Source: Pristionchus mayeri
Lineage: Eukaryota > Nematoda > Chromadorea > Rhabditida > Neodiplogasteridae
Assembly: GCA_036245805.1 (NCBI GenBank)
Contig: BTRK01000004.1
Location: forward strand, 17,794,001 to 17,858,000
Direction of reading: 5' to 3'
Length of the DNA: 64,000 nt
The position numbers and the translations under genes are program-made. The number at the start of each line of letters is the position of its first letter. Position 1 is the stretch's first letter. Below are positions 45,601-57,850 of the stretch, piece after piece. The notes beneath the pieces were generated by a model. That model was given only the letters and a program-made list of their open reading frames with translations, searched no databases and was not told where the DNA came from.

Positions 45601-47169
45601 TTTAGGCTCACGTTCAATAATGCATATCGTTTACATTAAAAGTACTGTGAATTGTCAAAAAAATCAATAATCAAAAACTCGTAGTCCCTACTTCAGCGAG
45701 CCTATTTCCGGGCTCTTACTTTTATGCACGAAATGTCCTTTCCGAGGGCGCATCTGGCTATCATGTCCATTGTCATCGCTTGGTATTCGCTGACAAAAAC
45801 TCCTTGTTTTTTTTAAATTTCCAAATGAATTATAGCTCGAAAAACTTCAATCTTTCCTTTTTCAAATAATACATTTTCGCTTATTGTTGTGAGAGGGCTG
45901 AAATACCCGTAGATGTCCATTATTCCCTCGTCTTCGGCTGAATTTTCACTAAGCTTTGCAATTAGGTTATCCAGTAGGTCGTGGCATAGATGATGCATCT
46001 GAATGCAGTATTGGAGAATCGAAGATTACGAAATGAGGGGCAATCGTGCATTCGTTTCACGCACTCTCTTCTGGTCAGGAAAATGTGCGAATGAAGATAT
46101 TCCTCATGTTATTGTATTTCACAAAACGCTCACCTTCTTCATCTTTCCGGAGGTGAAAATGGAGGATAAAACTGAGCGTTGCTCTTTCCATCCAATGCCT
46201 AAAATTACTACTAAACTTGAATATAATTTAAAAAGTCTAATACTATTTTTAATGGTTTGATTGCATTTTGTCTTTCTTTGCATTTTCCAAACAACGTCTA
46301 ATCAATTTAATCAATAATGTGGACAAATGCTTCATCAAGAAAGTCGTCAAAGCAATTGCACACCGTAAGTTCCGACATGGTCCACCTGAAGGATTCCATC
46401 GAGAATCGGATACACCATGCTGATGGCTAGCTTCTGGAACGAATTCTAAACAAACCCAAAAAAAACAATAACAAAAAGGAAAACATGTGTATATATGTGA
46501 AGAAGTTATCGAACAATCAGCTTCATTTCGTACCTTTCGAGCAAGAAAATTGCCAAACTGAGTGATGAAAACGTCCTTAATAATTGCAGGGTCGGTAGTG
46601 ATGATTTCGAGGTTGCATCCATTGTAGAACCTCAAATTTCCGTTCTTATCCCATATGGCTGTGCTTCAAACCGTTCAATCTCATCCAAACGCAAGATTGC
46701 TTTACGACTTACCCAAAAGTGGACCCGTACATTTTCTCCAATGATGGATGAACCAATGTAGTAGCCTCGATTCCCTTCTGAGATGTGCGCGACAAATACC
46801 GATTATGGAAATGTAAACAAATACCTGCTTGACGATATCGAAGAGATAGAAGAAGTTGCCGAAGAGGAAGGAGGTTGGAGGGCCCCGGAGCCCAATCTCC
46901 TCGCGAAGGCGAAAGTGCCGACGTCGTTGCCTAAAAGGATAAGCCCCTTGCGATTCGAAAATGATGAAAACACTTCTCTAATTCACATTCATTGAAGAAG
47001 GCCCACTTTCGGGTGAGTCGTAAACTAAATGGTGTCAGAAGGTCAGTCAGCACTCAACATTTGATAAATATACATGACGATGACATAACCTAATAATAAT
47101 CGGGGCAACTCACTGAATTTCGAGGGCGACCCATGTTAGCAGTGCAATGAACGCAATCACAATGATCAT
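42605..47169 (-). CDS. Cytochrome P450, microsomal (clan 3-like)
   Basis: About 17 minus-strand exons start at 47169 with an ER anchor, [18 protein letters not shown]. They continue with [15 protein letters not shown] (proline-rich hinge), [18 protein letters not shown] (C-helix region), [20 protein letters not shown] (I-helix oxygen-binding motif), ESLR (the ExxR of the K-helix), FIPER and [19 protein letters not shown] with the heme-ligand Cys, ending at 42605. The AGYETT pattern and general look suggest the CYP13/CYP25-type group of worms, which I cannot settle by eye. It would oxidise lipophilic substrates at the ER with P450 reductase. All catalytic motifs are present. A 1.35 kb transposon lies in the intron after 44954. 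Confidence 0.85.
43604..44950. mobile_element. TA-flanked long-TIR element F in a P450 intron
   Basis: The ends cagtcgcgtcggaaagtttt and aaaactttccaacgcgactg are inverted copies with TA at 43602-43603 and 44951-44952. The arms extend inward for several hundred bases (for example atgatcgataattattgcgt against its partner near 44800) and the centre lies near 44280. No transposase frame is recognised. The Tc1/mariner-type TA duplication and CAGT start point to a non-autonomous Tc1-like element. Confidence 0.8.
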
Positions 47170-47792
47170 TCTGTAAACGGAAAATGCGTAAAATCAATGA
47201 TGACACAAATGAAATTTATCAACTGTTGAGTGATGACTGACCTTCTCACAACATTTGCGACCACTTCTATATCTGGTTCTCTCTCACTTTCTCAATATCT
47301 CTCTCGCATTAATAAACTACAAAGCAGAAAAACTGATTCGAGTGTTTTCCATTCTGCAAAATATGCCGAACGAGGGCCAAGTTCAACTGCATCATCAACG
47401 CGATTTACCATTCACCGGGATCAACAATACATCGAATGTAGTGCATGCCAAATTTCGAAGAGTCGCCATTACTCTTATTGTTATGCACAATAAGCAGTTT
47501 TATATTATAATGTGTTGGAAATTATAGATATTGGAGTCAAGGGTATATAAATCAGTCCTTAAATTTCGTGACCAGCACGCGATATTTATTGCGAAATATG
47601 AGTACACTTTTAATCTTTTGTGACTTTTCAAGGAAAAGGAAGTGGATGGACATACCCTGCACATCCTCCGCACACCATGACTACATTTGCCGCGCTCTCG
47701 GTGCGCTCTCATGACACACATCTATTGATAAGAGCGCGACGGAAGGGATAAATACTTCGCAATCGGTTCGCCCCATCTCTCCTTTCTTTTCG
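47170..47792. other. Divergent promoter region between P450 and UGT 2
   Basis: The two genes start 623 bases apart and point away from each other, so control elements may be shared. Several short frames overlap but none has a motif. tgataa occurs at 47728-47733 and gggataaata at 47747-47756, possible GATA-type sites. Shared regulation is inference. Confidence 0.4.
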
Positions 47793-50675
47793 ATGCAATT
47801 GCAGTTTCTCTTTCTGTGCTTGCTCCTCGGAACAAGCGAAGGTCTCAAGTGAGTTCTTCAGCATTTTTTTCCAGTGTGAAAATGTCAGAATCTGTAGATT
47901 TCTCGTCTACAACCCACTATTCGGCCGCAGTCATGTTAACTTTATGGGCAAGCTGGCTGATGTCCTAGTGGACGCGGGCCATGAAGTTGTGAGTGTTCTC
48001 TCCTATTTGGATTGTTTGCTTATTAGAATATAATAATTCGCACTTATGTAGGTGATGCTGGCTCCTGTTGTGAACTACAAAGCAACCAGCGTCGGATCAA
48101 CGAAGGTTCAAAAGGTCAAAAAAGTTGGCATTTGCCGTGTCTCAGTGGACTATTTAGGAAAATGTGTGAAAGAAGTATAGCTCATCGCACATGCTATTAC
48201 GAAATAATGTCAATTTCAACTATTCTGTTAAAAACGGTCCGCTTTCAGGTGATAAAAGTACCACCGAGTCCAAAATCAATCGAGTATACGGATGTGACCG
48301 CAGACACAACATCATCCAATATGTGGAGATCGCAATCATTCACAACTGTGTGGAAGGTATTCTATTTCTAACTATTCGCAAGTTCAATTACTTTTTGCAG
48401 ACGATCGGTATTTTCATCGATGTGTGGAGGGATCAGTGCAATGGTTTGTTTTTAAAATAGAAACAGTGAGCATATCATTTTGTGTTTCGTTTTTAGTACG
48501 CTGAAAATTATGGGGAACCGGTGGAAAGGACAATTTGTTTATTTGTCTAGAATTGCACATTTGTTTCGTGTTCTACAAGCTTTCTATAAACTTTTTTCTA
48601 TTGTTTCAAAAAAATCCTTTTTAGCAACTCTAAATCATCCTGGTCTTCTGGATTCTCTCAGAGCGGAGCACTTCGATGCTGCAATCTCCGAACCGATGGA
48701 CAAGTGCGGCTACGGTATAGTTGAACATCCTATTATCGAAATCCGTAATTTGCATAGTTCAGGAATTTTCCACTACCTGGGCATCAAGAATGTCGCCGCA
48801 TCGCTTTCTATCGCTGCTTTCGAAGGCTCGTTCGAGGTCACCGGCAATCCCTCCTTCCCCAGCTACGTGCCCGGTTAGAACGGGCAAAGAATGCTTCGAG
48901 AAAGAAGAAAGAGAAAGATATTGGTTAAATCACACCAGAAAAGTTCATGAAACATAAATCTATCCGAATCTTTCGGAGATGATCCGCTATTTAGCTCTGG
49001 TACTAACTTTTCAGAATTTGAAAATGAATTGATTTGGAAACGTGGCGAACCATCATGTTTCAGGGTCAATGATGGGCTTCGGTGAGCGAATGACGTTCCT
49101 GCAAAGAGTAGCGAACACTCTCTCGCTCAGCTTCGGCAAACTCTTCATCCCCTACATGTCAGCGCCTATCGAGCAACTCTTCAGGGACAAATTCGGCACG
49201 GATTTTCCTGGAATCGCCGAGTTGCTCGGGCAGAGCTCGCTGTGGTTCCTGAACAACGAGCCGCTCATCGAGTTCCCGAGACCGATCACGCATCAAATCA
49301 TTGATATCGGAGGCATCAGCGTTTCCACAGGGCACTCGCCGCTAAATGAGGTTAGCTTGACCCAGATTTTAGTAACTGTTCAAACGAATTTGAAAGAGAA
49401 AGCATGAATTTGTTGTAGACATGGTCTGCTCTTCTGGATCTCCGACCGCATTCTGTCCTTCTCTCTTTTGGAACCGTCGCAAAGAGCTCACTGATGCCCG
49501 ACGAGTACAAACAAAGCATCCGAGAAGTCATCAAGTGCTTTACTACAAAATATTATTCTCAATCTTGAAATCAGCGAGCTCGATGAGAAAACATATCAGT
49601 GTAGTAATTCGTCTAGGTCAAGATAGGAAGGAGACGTTGAGGTAACATTCGGTATCGCAGGAGTTTCCCCGACGTGACGTTCATCTGGAAGTACGAGAAG
49701 CCCGAACACAAAATCAGTGAGGGAATCGAAAATCTGTTCGAGACGACCTGGGTGCCGCAGAACGACCTGCTTTGTGAGTTATTTTGTCGAAATATTGAAA
49801 AATCATCAAATCGTTGCTGCAACAAAGATGAAATTACTTGTGAATCATACAATGGCCACGAAATTCTCATCTTACAAGATTCGATGCATATCAAGGCGTA
49901 AAACGAAGACCACTCTATATTTCAATTTTAGAAATACAAGAAAATTACCGCAATAATTATGCGCAAAATGTAGACGACTCTCGTCTCTCGCTCTTCATCA
50001 CTCACTGCGGGCAGGGCAGCACGACGGAGGCGACTACTGCAGGCGTGCCACTCATCGTCATCCCAGTACTTGCGGACCAGAAGAGAAACGCCGCTGTGAG
50101 AGCAGCCACCTTACTACTTGTTTTTGATTGAGTTACCAGAGAAGGCCAAAGAGTGCAAAGGACACTCCTGCACTGAAATAGTATAATTGCATCAAAGAGT
50201 TGTATAATGACTCTGAATATTGCAGGTAATCAAGCGCATCGATACGGGTATCGTTCTAGAGAAGGAGGCACTTGAGCGTACCAAAGAGCTAGCTGACGCC
50301 ATCAATGAAGTGCTCGAAAATCCAAAGTAAGCCACGAGTTCAATACAAAGTTTAACACCTGATGCCACCTGATAAAAAATTGAGCAAAATAAATGCAGAT
50401 ATCGGGACAATGCGCGCGCAGTTGGAGAAATGATTCGTAGCCGGCCATTCTCTCCTCGAGAAACATTCGTGCGCAACATGGAGTTCCTTGCACGATTTGG
50501 ACCCCTGAGACAATTGGATCACGCAGGCAAAGAACTGAACTTCATCCAGTACTACATCATCGATGTGTTAATATTCCTTTCTGCAATCGCTATTACCATT
50601 GTATGCGTAGTCTTTAGAATTGCCAAATTGTTGCTGTCATTGTGCTTCAAAAGTGCTAAAGCGAAGAAGGAATAA
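47793..50675 (+). CDS. UDP-glucuronosyltransferase 2
   Basis: Thirteen exons give roughly 530 residues. The signal peptide is [17 protein letters not shown]. The N-terminal domain opens [20 protein letters not shown] with the expected catalytic His. The C-terminal domain has [55 protein letters not shown] and [10 protein letters not shown], the UDP-sugar signature with Cys in place of the more usual Gly of HGG. A final exon (50398-50675) encodes the conserved tail, one membrane span and KAKKE, an ER-retrieval KxKxx motif. Exon borders and phases are consistent and no stop was seen, so it looks functional. It transfers a sugar to small lipophilic substrates in the ER lumen. Confidence 0.85.
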
Positions 50676-51805
50676 ATATGTGATGGGATGTTCAAATGTA
50701 CCATGGTCGAATGTCTCTGCCGCATGAAAATATGTCATGATTAGACATTATGTCGTGATTGGCCAGTTTATGAATGCATAAATTCAGCTCTTCTTACGTC
50801 AATTAGAAATCCAATTTTTATACAAAATGAGAACTGCTAATATTGTTAAAATAAATAATTTCGAAGAAAGTGAGATTATTTTGCATGATGCCCTATCAAT
50901 TTTTTATGGTGCCCAATCAACGATTTCGTAAAATATGCTCAAAATTTAGCTCACACTCAATGAATAGCTTTTCATAGAACAAAATTTTTCTCATTTGCGC
51001 TTCTGAGTGATCTTCGTGTCCCATGCCATGGTCTGTGAATTGAGTGAAGGTAGCATTGGGCATACTCTTGATCCCTCTGCAAGAAGATGGGGACGAATCT
51101 CGACGAATTGAACGCGAAACATAAATCGGAAAATTCAGTGGTTTAGGGCTCAGATAGTGGATTTGATAAATCTCAATTGTTAGATCGAATCAAGAAAGCG
51201 GTGCTTCACGTTGAGCAGCTATAAGATTTCCTCGTTGCTTGAATCACAAAACGTTTCACAACGCCCGATGCGTGCATTAATAGTCGCCAAGTATCGGAGG
51301 GTTCAACTTCCTCCCTTTGTCCACGCTGATGCTTGTGGGATAAAGTGTAGTGCGCTCAGTATGCGCCTCATATGCGCCTACTCACATTTCTTGGAGAAAC
51401 GCACTCTTCATTCTACTCACTCTTTCGCCGCTCGACCTGTCGATGGACTTCATCAAATGTAGAGATGGTGACAAGCAGCGTGAACTGTGCTGTTCACGTT
51501 GAAAATTGAATGAGAGACAAGGAAGATGAGAGAGACGGCGAGGGAGAAAAAGTGAACAAACTCTGTTATCGCGAGTCCATTCGCAAATAAATAGCAAGCA
51601 TACGGATGTTGAAAGGATTAATTACCTTCTTTTGCTTCACGCATCCCGACCGAAAAATAATATTCACATAGTTTATGCCGGAATCTCTTGACTCCCTTAT
51701 CCGTTAATTCTCCTTCTCCGTGCACTCTTACGCCCCTTAACTCTTCTTCAAAGAGTTTGAATTGAAAGATGATCATTTCGAGTCATTACTCTTCGAACGT
51801 TGAGT
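50676..51805. other. Intergenic between UGT 2 and UGT 3
   Basis: About 1.1 kb of AT-rich sequence has no recognisable exon or repeat. It includes aataaataa-like sequence at about 50851-50858. The promoter of UGT 3 should lie in the last few hundred bases. Confidence 0.4.
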
Positions 51806-54800
51806 ATGCGTTCGATCGGATTGATTCTCCTACTCTGCACTTCCCTCGACTCCTACAAGATCCTCATCTACAACTCGAAGTACGGCCACTCTCACTCGAA
51901 TTTCCTCGGGTCGATCGCAGACGCACTCGTGGATGCCGGACACGATGTGGTTAGTATTTTATATATTATCAAACATTTTTACAAACACAACGAGATTAGC
52001 TCACTTCAAGCCCGATTATTCAGTCTCCAGAGAACTAAATTCGTTCATTTGGGTTGTATTATTGCAGACATCTCTGATTCCCGTGATGAATCCGAAACTG
52101 AAGGACGGAACGGAGAATTCGAAGATAATCAGGATAGAACCCGATCAACAAGTTCTGGAGTAAGCAATCCTGGCCGAATATCTATCTCAGACACATTTTT
52201 AGTTATGCGAAAGAGAAGGAAAACTACAACTACTTCGAATTGAACAGCTTCAATCCGCTTATCGCCATTTTCGTGGGTTTTCCTCGTTTATGTGCAATCA
52301 CATTGCATTACAGATGGGTCCAAAGTTCCCAAAGAAATTCGAATATGTATGCAGAAAAGTGTTGGACGAGCCCGGATTGATCGATAGACTCAAGGCGGAG
52401 CACTTCGACGTGTACATCTCTGAGAACTTTGACGTCTGTGGAACGGGTACTACTATTTCATCCCATTTCATGTGGCTTATTGCCCTTCAGCGCTCGCACA
52501 TGCGATCGCACCCAAGACGATGATCGGCTCTTATTCGTCCGCTCTGACCGGACAACACTTCTCCGAGTTCGGCGTACCCGAGGCAATCAGTTACCGTCCA
52601 GGTGTGTTTTTTTTAGGAAAATAACAACATCAACAACAACGAAAATTTCAGCAGCATACATGACCTCTCTTGACGTGCATTCGATGGTTGATCGAGCGTG
52701 GAATTTCTACGCGAGTCTCCATCACAAATACTGCTTCTGGTTCCTTCGACTGTCCATCAACAGATTGATGAAAGAGCGCTTCGGAGAGGAATACCCGAGT
52801 GTTGCTGTGAGTATTCAGAGCTCAAGAAATGATGCACGGTCTATTCATCCAATAGATGCTTTCGAAACTGAAGATATTCTGTAAAATGTAGATTCATATA
52901 CTCTAATTGCGAACTCCATTCGTTATCTGATGGGGAACTAGGTCGGATAATCACCGTCGGATGAGAACCTCCCGGATGATAACCAAAAAGTTGAACTTTT
53001 ACAGAAGCCTTTTTGACACGCCGGGAACCTACTGTGAAAATGCTGGGGGAAGGGTACCATGTGTGGTTATCATCCGGAAGGTTATCATCCGATCTAGTGC
53101 CTCTGATGGGCATCCCAGGAGCATATCCCAGATATCCATATCTCCCAGATAAACCACCTACCGTAGTCGTCTCCTGACGACTGTAAAATCGCGTGGCTGC
53201 ACCTTTATCTTTTATCATTTTTTTCCCAGGAACAATCTGCCAACGTCGCCTACGTCCTCACCAACTCCGAGCCCCTTATCGAATTCGCTGCTCCCACAAT
53301 GGCGAGAGTGATAAATGTGCCGGGCATAGGAGCGAAGACGCCCAAACCACTCGATGAGGTTAGCTGATAGATGGGATGACCGAATGGACACGGATAATCC
53401 ATTTCGAAGCTAACTGATTTGCATAATCCGTTTGAGTTCGATAATACACATCGCTGATCATCCCTAGAGGCGTTAACCGAGTAACCAAATACGATGCGGT
53501 TAGTGGATTATCCATTAACCAAACCGGACTGCCAATATAGCTGATAGCAGCGAAGAGACAACGAAAATACTGATTTCATTTGCCTTCGTCAAATTTGTAT
53601 CTATCACACGTATCACGAGTCAGTGGAGGTGTGCGGGAACAATTTTCGAATTTTATTTTTTGTTTTGCTTCATATTGCGGTTGTAGGAAATACTAGAACC
53701 GACATCTCGAAAAATCTAGGCCACATGTCCCAGAGCCGGCTTTTTTTCCGATTTTGTGTCCGGCCCTACTCTATTTCAGCTCTCAGATGAGCTACAGATG
53801 TGACAAAGATCTCAAAATGTGCGGAAAAATATTATAAGAAACTTTTATGTTTCGACTTAAGATATAGAACCAAAGATAAAAGTGTACGCGCAAAAAACCG
53901 GTTTTTGAACAATATAAAAAATTGCAGCATTTTTGGGAGTATGCGTTTCAAGATTTTTTATTGCAGAAAAAGAAAGCTTGAGTCCACACACGTATAAGAA
54001 AAATATAGGAAGGGTGACTTGAGGGTGGATTACGTTCACAGTAGCACGACGAATGTGGGCATGTGGGAGTTCGCCAAGTGAAACTTGACAATATCTTCCA
54101 GTCTTTAACGAAATCGAATCCTTTGAAACGGATTTTTCACATTTCATGACAAGTGGAGTTTGATGGCGTAGAGAACTCCATAGCTTAGCTCATTCTGAAA
54201 AATCGACTTTTCCCACCTCTAAATTTAGCAATTTTGCGTCGTGATAAGTCCATTTATGCAAACCTGATCTTGCTGAATTACTGTTAACTTTACAGTGGGT
54301 ACTATCTTTAGTAAAATATTCACTCCTAGCGATCAGTCTGAGAAGATATGCTTGAGATATTTTTCCACGAAAACGTGAGATCAGTGATGTCGAAATTGCC
54401 CATGTCTCGATTTTGAAAGTTGCATTGTCAGTATTGATCAGATTTGTGTTTGAAAAAAAATATTTGGAGGAAATAAGTCAGACAATACTAATACTAATTT
54501 ATATCTAAGTGAATAAACAAAATCGATATTTTGGAATCTGAGATTTTTCGAATTTTCAAAACGCAGTATAATTTGTAAATTTATCGTTTTATTATAACTT
54601 AATTCCGCCAAATATTTTTTCAAACACTAATCTGTTCAATACTGACAATGTACCTTTCCAAATCGAGACATGTGCAATTTCGACATCACTGATCTCACGT
54701 TTTCGTGGAAAAATATCTCAAGCATATCTTCTCAGGCTGATCGCTAGGAGTGAATATTTTACTAAAGACAGTACCCACTGTAAAGTTAACAGTAATTCAC

Positions 54801-57311
54801 CAAGATCAGGTTTGAATAAATGGACTTATCACGACGCAAAATTGCTAAATTTAGAGGTGGGAAAAGTCGATTTTTCAGAATGAGCAAAGCTATGGAGTTC
54901 TCTACGCCATCAAACTCCACTTGTCATGAAATGTGAAAAATCCGTTTCAAAGGATTCGATTTCGTTAAAGACTGGAAGATATTGTCAAGTTTCACTTGGC
55001 GAACTCCCACATGCCCACATTCGTCGGGCTACTGTGAACGTAATCCACCCTCAAGTCACCCTTCCTATATTTTTCTTATACGTATGTGGACTCAAGCTTT
55101 CTTTTTCTGCAATAAAAAATCTTGAAACGCATACTCCCAAAAATGCTGCAATTTTTTATATTGTTCAAACACCGGTTTTTTGCGCATACACGTTTTATCT
55201 TCTATCTCTTAAGTCGAAACATAAAAGTTTCTTATAATATTTTTCCGCACATTTTGAGATCCTTGCCACATCTGTAGCTCATCTGAGAGCTGAAATACAG
55301 TAGGGCCGGACACAAAACCGGAAAATTCCTAAAAGCCGGCTCTGGGACCTGTGCCCTATATTTTTCGAGAAGTTGGTTCTAGTGTTTCCTACCACCCTAA
55401 TATGAAGCAAAACAAAAAATAAAATTCGAAAATTGTTCCCATGCGATGGTGTTTTCCCCCACTGACTCATGATACCCGTGCTATACATAAATTTGAAATA
55501 AAATCGATATTCACCGAATGCTCTCAGTACTGGAGTGAGGTGATGACTCGTCGCGACCAGACCATTCTTCTCTCCTTCGGTTCCGTCGTTAAGAGCATTC
55601 AGCTGCACCCTGCAGTGAAGGCGGCCATTGTGAAGGTAACCATTTCAAATTGAGAAACCGCGGTAATACCTCACGATGCACAATTTATGGACCCATGCTC
55701 GACATGAAGGAAATTTCAAGTTTTAAATAAAGTATCGAGGTATCTCCATTCTATACATACATAACGCTTAACCGGGTGTGGTATTATGAGACAGTTACCT
55801 GAATTTTCAAGCTCATTATTCCAGACTATTTCTCGCTTCCCCTCTATCACGTTCATTTGGAAGTACGAGGAGCCGGATGATGAATTCGCGAAGGAAGCAG
55901 CAGCGAAACTTCCGAATCTCGTGCTCACTAAGTGGATGCCGCAACTGGACATACTTGGTGAGGGTGTTACTTCGAAATTTAAAATTATTTTTGGAAATCT
56001 CACTTTGGAAGTACCGCCCAGAATCATGCGAATGGGAAGTAATTGCCTCTCGTTCGAATCCTTCCGGGTGGTCGAATACCCAAACTGTTTTTTCCTTGGT
56101 GAGCGAAGAGTTGAATTTGAAACTCGGGTTTCCGTCTGAGTATCTCATACGTCATCTCTACGAAATGTGAGAGAGTGAGGCGAATAGCGAGGCGATTAAA
56201 CAAATGTCGAATCATATTCTTCCAGCGCATCCTCGTCTCTATGTCTTCATCACTCACGGAGGAATGGGATCGACGCAAGAGACTGCGTTGAGAGGAGTGC
56301 CCGGTAGGGAAGAGCAACAATAGAAGTTTGACAGCCTGTTCACTGTTTCACATTTTTTCAGACTTTTTACTGGTTGATAGTTGCTAGAGAGTGTCGAGAA
56401 TGAACCAATTTCAGGAATTTTCGTGCCCATCTTTGGCGATCAGATGAAGAATGCCGGCATGATGGAGTACAACGGATTTGGAAAGGTATCGATGTTCGAA
56501 ATTGGGGAAATTATCAGTTCACCTACACACTTTCTAGACCAAGGTCCATAAAGAATAGAATTTGCAGAAACGATTCCCGAATTGTAGCATTTACTATTAA
56601 ACAAAACTATTATGGTTAGATAATCGTTGTAACATGCACCTCCAGGTGTTCGATAAGAACAATCTCGGTGATGCGGATAAATTGACTGCAACAATCAAGG
56701 AAGTGCTCGAAAACAAGAAGTAAAGGGATTGCTTAGATGAAGTACAAATCCATTTTCAGATATCGCGAAAATGCTCAGCGAATTTCGAAAATGCTTGCCA
56801 AGAAACCATTCTCGTCTAAGGAACAACTCGTGAAATACGTTGAATTCGCCGCTGAGTTCGGTGAGAAATTCAGAATTCCACAGAATTCTGCTAATTATTT
56901 TAGTTTATCATTTCTCACTAGAAAGACATTCTATTCATTTTTTTGGATCTTCTCTATGATCTTTCCATATAGTATGCAAAAATAGATACAATCTCCAGTA
57001 ATTCAACTTCTCAGGTCTCTAGAAAAACAATGTAACGCTCCCGTCATTATTTACGTTTTACAAATGTTGTATCTGTCCAGAGAGTGTTAAATTAAAAGAG
57101 TTACGATTATCTTGAAATCAACTTCTCAGGCGCCTCGGCTGCTCTCCGTCCCCAGTCAGTCGACATGTCCTTCGTCACCTACCACAATCTCGACGTGATT
57201 CTGGCATCGGCAGCCTGCATTTTCATCTTTGTTTATCTCATCTGCAAAATGTGTTCGAGAACAGCTGTAAAACTGGTAGCGTTGATCTCAGGAAAAACAA
57301 AGAATGAATAA
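51806..57311 (+). CDS. UDP-glucuronosyltransferase 3
   Basis: Fourteen exons start at 51806 with the signal peptide MRSIGLILLLCTSLDSYK. The catalytic-His motif is SKYGHSHSNFLGSIADALVD. The second half has TILLSFGSVVKS, FIWKYEEPDDE, LTKWMPQLDIL, VFITHGGMGSTQETALRGV and FGDQMKNAGM. The last exon (from 57131) has LRPQSVDMSFVTYHNLDVIL, one membrane span and a KTKNE tail (KxKxx ER retrieval). It is in tandem with UGT 2 and related to it. One intron contains a small MITE and a SINE tail; the next (53361-55532) holds a 1.9 kb palindrome. Exons on both sides remain in phase, so the gene may still work. Confidence 0.85.
52934..53101. mobile_element. 168-bp MITE with 8-bp target duplication
   Basis: The ends ggaactaggtcggataatca and tatcatccgatctagtgcc are imperfect inverted copies. 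Identical 8-bp repeats TCTGATGG flank the element at 52926-52933 and 53102-53109. It lies in an intron of UGT 3. The duplication length fits hAT-type or similar elements, but the superfamily is not settled. Confidence 0.75.
53165..53212 (+). mobile_element. SINE tail fragment
   Basis: The sequence gacgactgtaaaatcgcgtg followed by gctgcacctttat matches the 3' end of the SINE at 60822-61091 (there on the minus strand). Only the tail is present. Confidence 0.65.
53604..55483. mobile_element. Palindromic repeat G in a UGT intron
   Basis: The ends cacacgtatcacgagtcagt and actgactcatgatacccgtg are inverted copies. The arms stay highly similar toward a centre near 54540, so both strands show the same reading frames (54147-53857 minus and 54926-55237 plus). 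The ggctttttttccgatttt module near 53731 and aaattcctaaaagccggct near 55322 relate it to the other palindromes. It lies inside an intron, so a transcript would contain a hairpin stem of about 0.9 kb. Confidence 0.8.
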
Positions 57312-57484
57312 ACATTTGTCTGCCAAATAGTAGTCAATACCTGCGTATGCTGCAGAAGGTAGAACACTTTTTTAAAATATTGTAACCACGTGGTACAGAC
57401 TAAATTGTGAAATTTTTCGTTTATTTATTCCTGTGTAATGATATTTTCGTCCTCGATACAACTGACGATGATAATGGCGTGGTG

Positions 57485-57762
57485 AATTTCCTCGTCAGCT
57501 TTAACGTGCGCTATTTATTCATTTATTCGGCTGTCTCTAACGAAAGAACGACTCGATAAAATTCGCAAAGCAATCCGAAAATCTATTTTCAGATATATCG
57601 ACACTAAAAACGCACTCAAAGACCTTCGTATTCAAAGAGCCTTGGAATTTTTGCTAGAATATCTGCCAGTGTGCGACCTTCGTACTTTCAACTCCTCTCG
57701 TACTACGGCAGATCGACAATTGCTGGCACTTATACGCCACGTATACGATAGTGAACATTGAT
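57485..57762 (+). other. Possible coding exon, unrecognised
   Basis: A frame of about 92 codons without internal Met runs to a TGA at 57760-57762. It includes LTKERLDKIRKAIRKSIFRY, then YIDTKNALKDLRIQRALEFL and LEYLPVCDLRTFNSSRTTAD. The charged helical look is protein-like, and it is long for AT-rich DNA. It starts 174 bases after UGT 3 ends. It could be the last exon of an unknown gene or chance. Confidence 0.3.
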
Positions 57763-57850
57763 ATTTGTGAGATGATATAAGAGTCCGGCATTACGATGCT
57801 TTTTGTCTAACGTTTCAGTGAGCACATTGATTCAACTGTCGTTATTATTA

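Noticed and set aside
53857..55237. Two near-identical 96-103-codon frames on opposite strands
   Set aside because: They come from the two arms of the same palindrome; no domain, so repeat sequence rather than genes.
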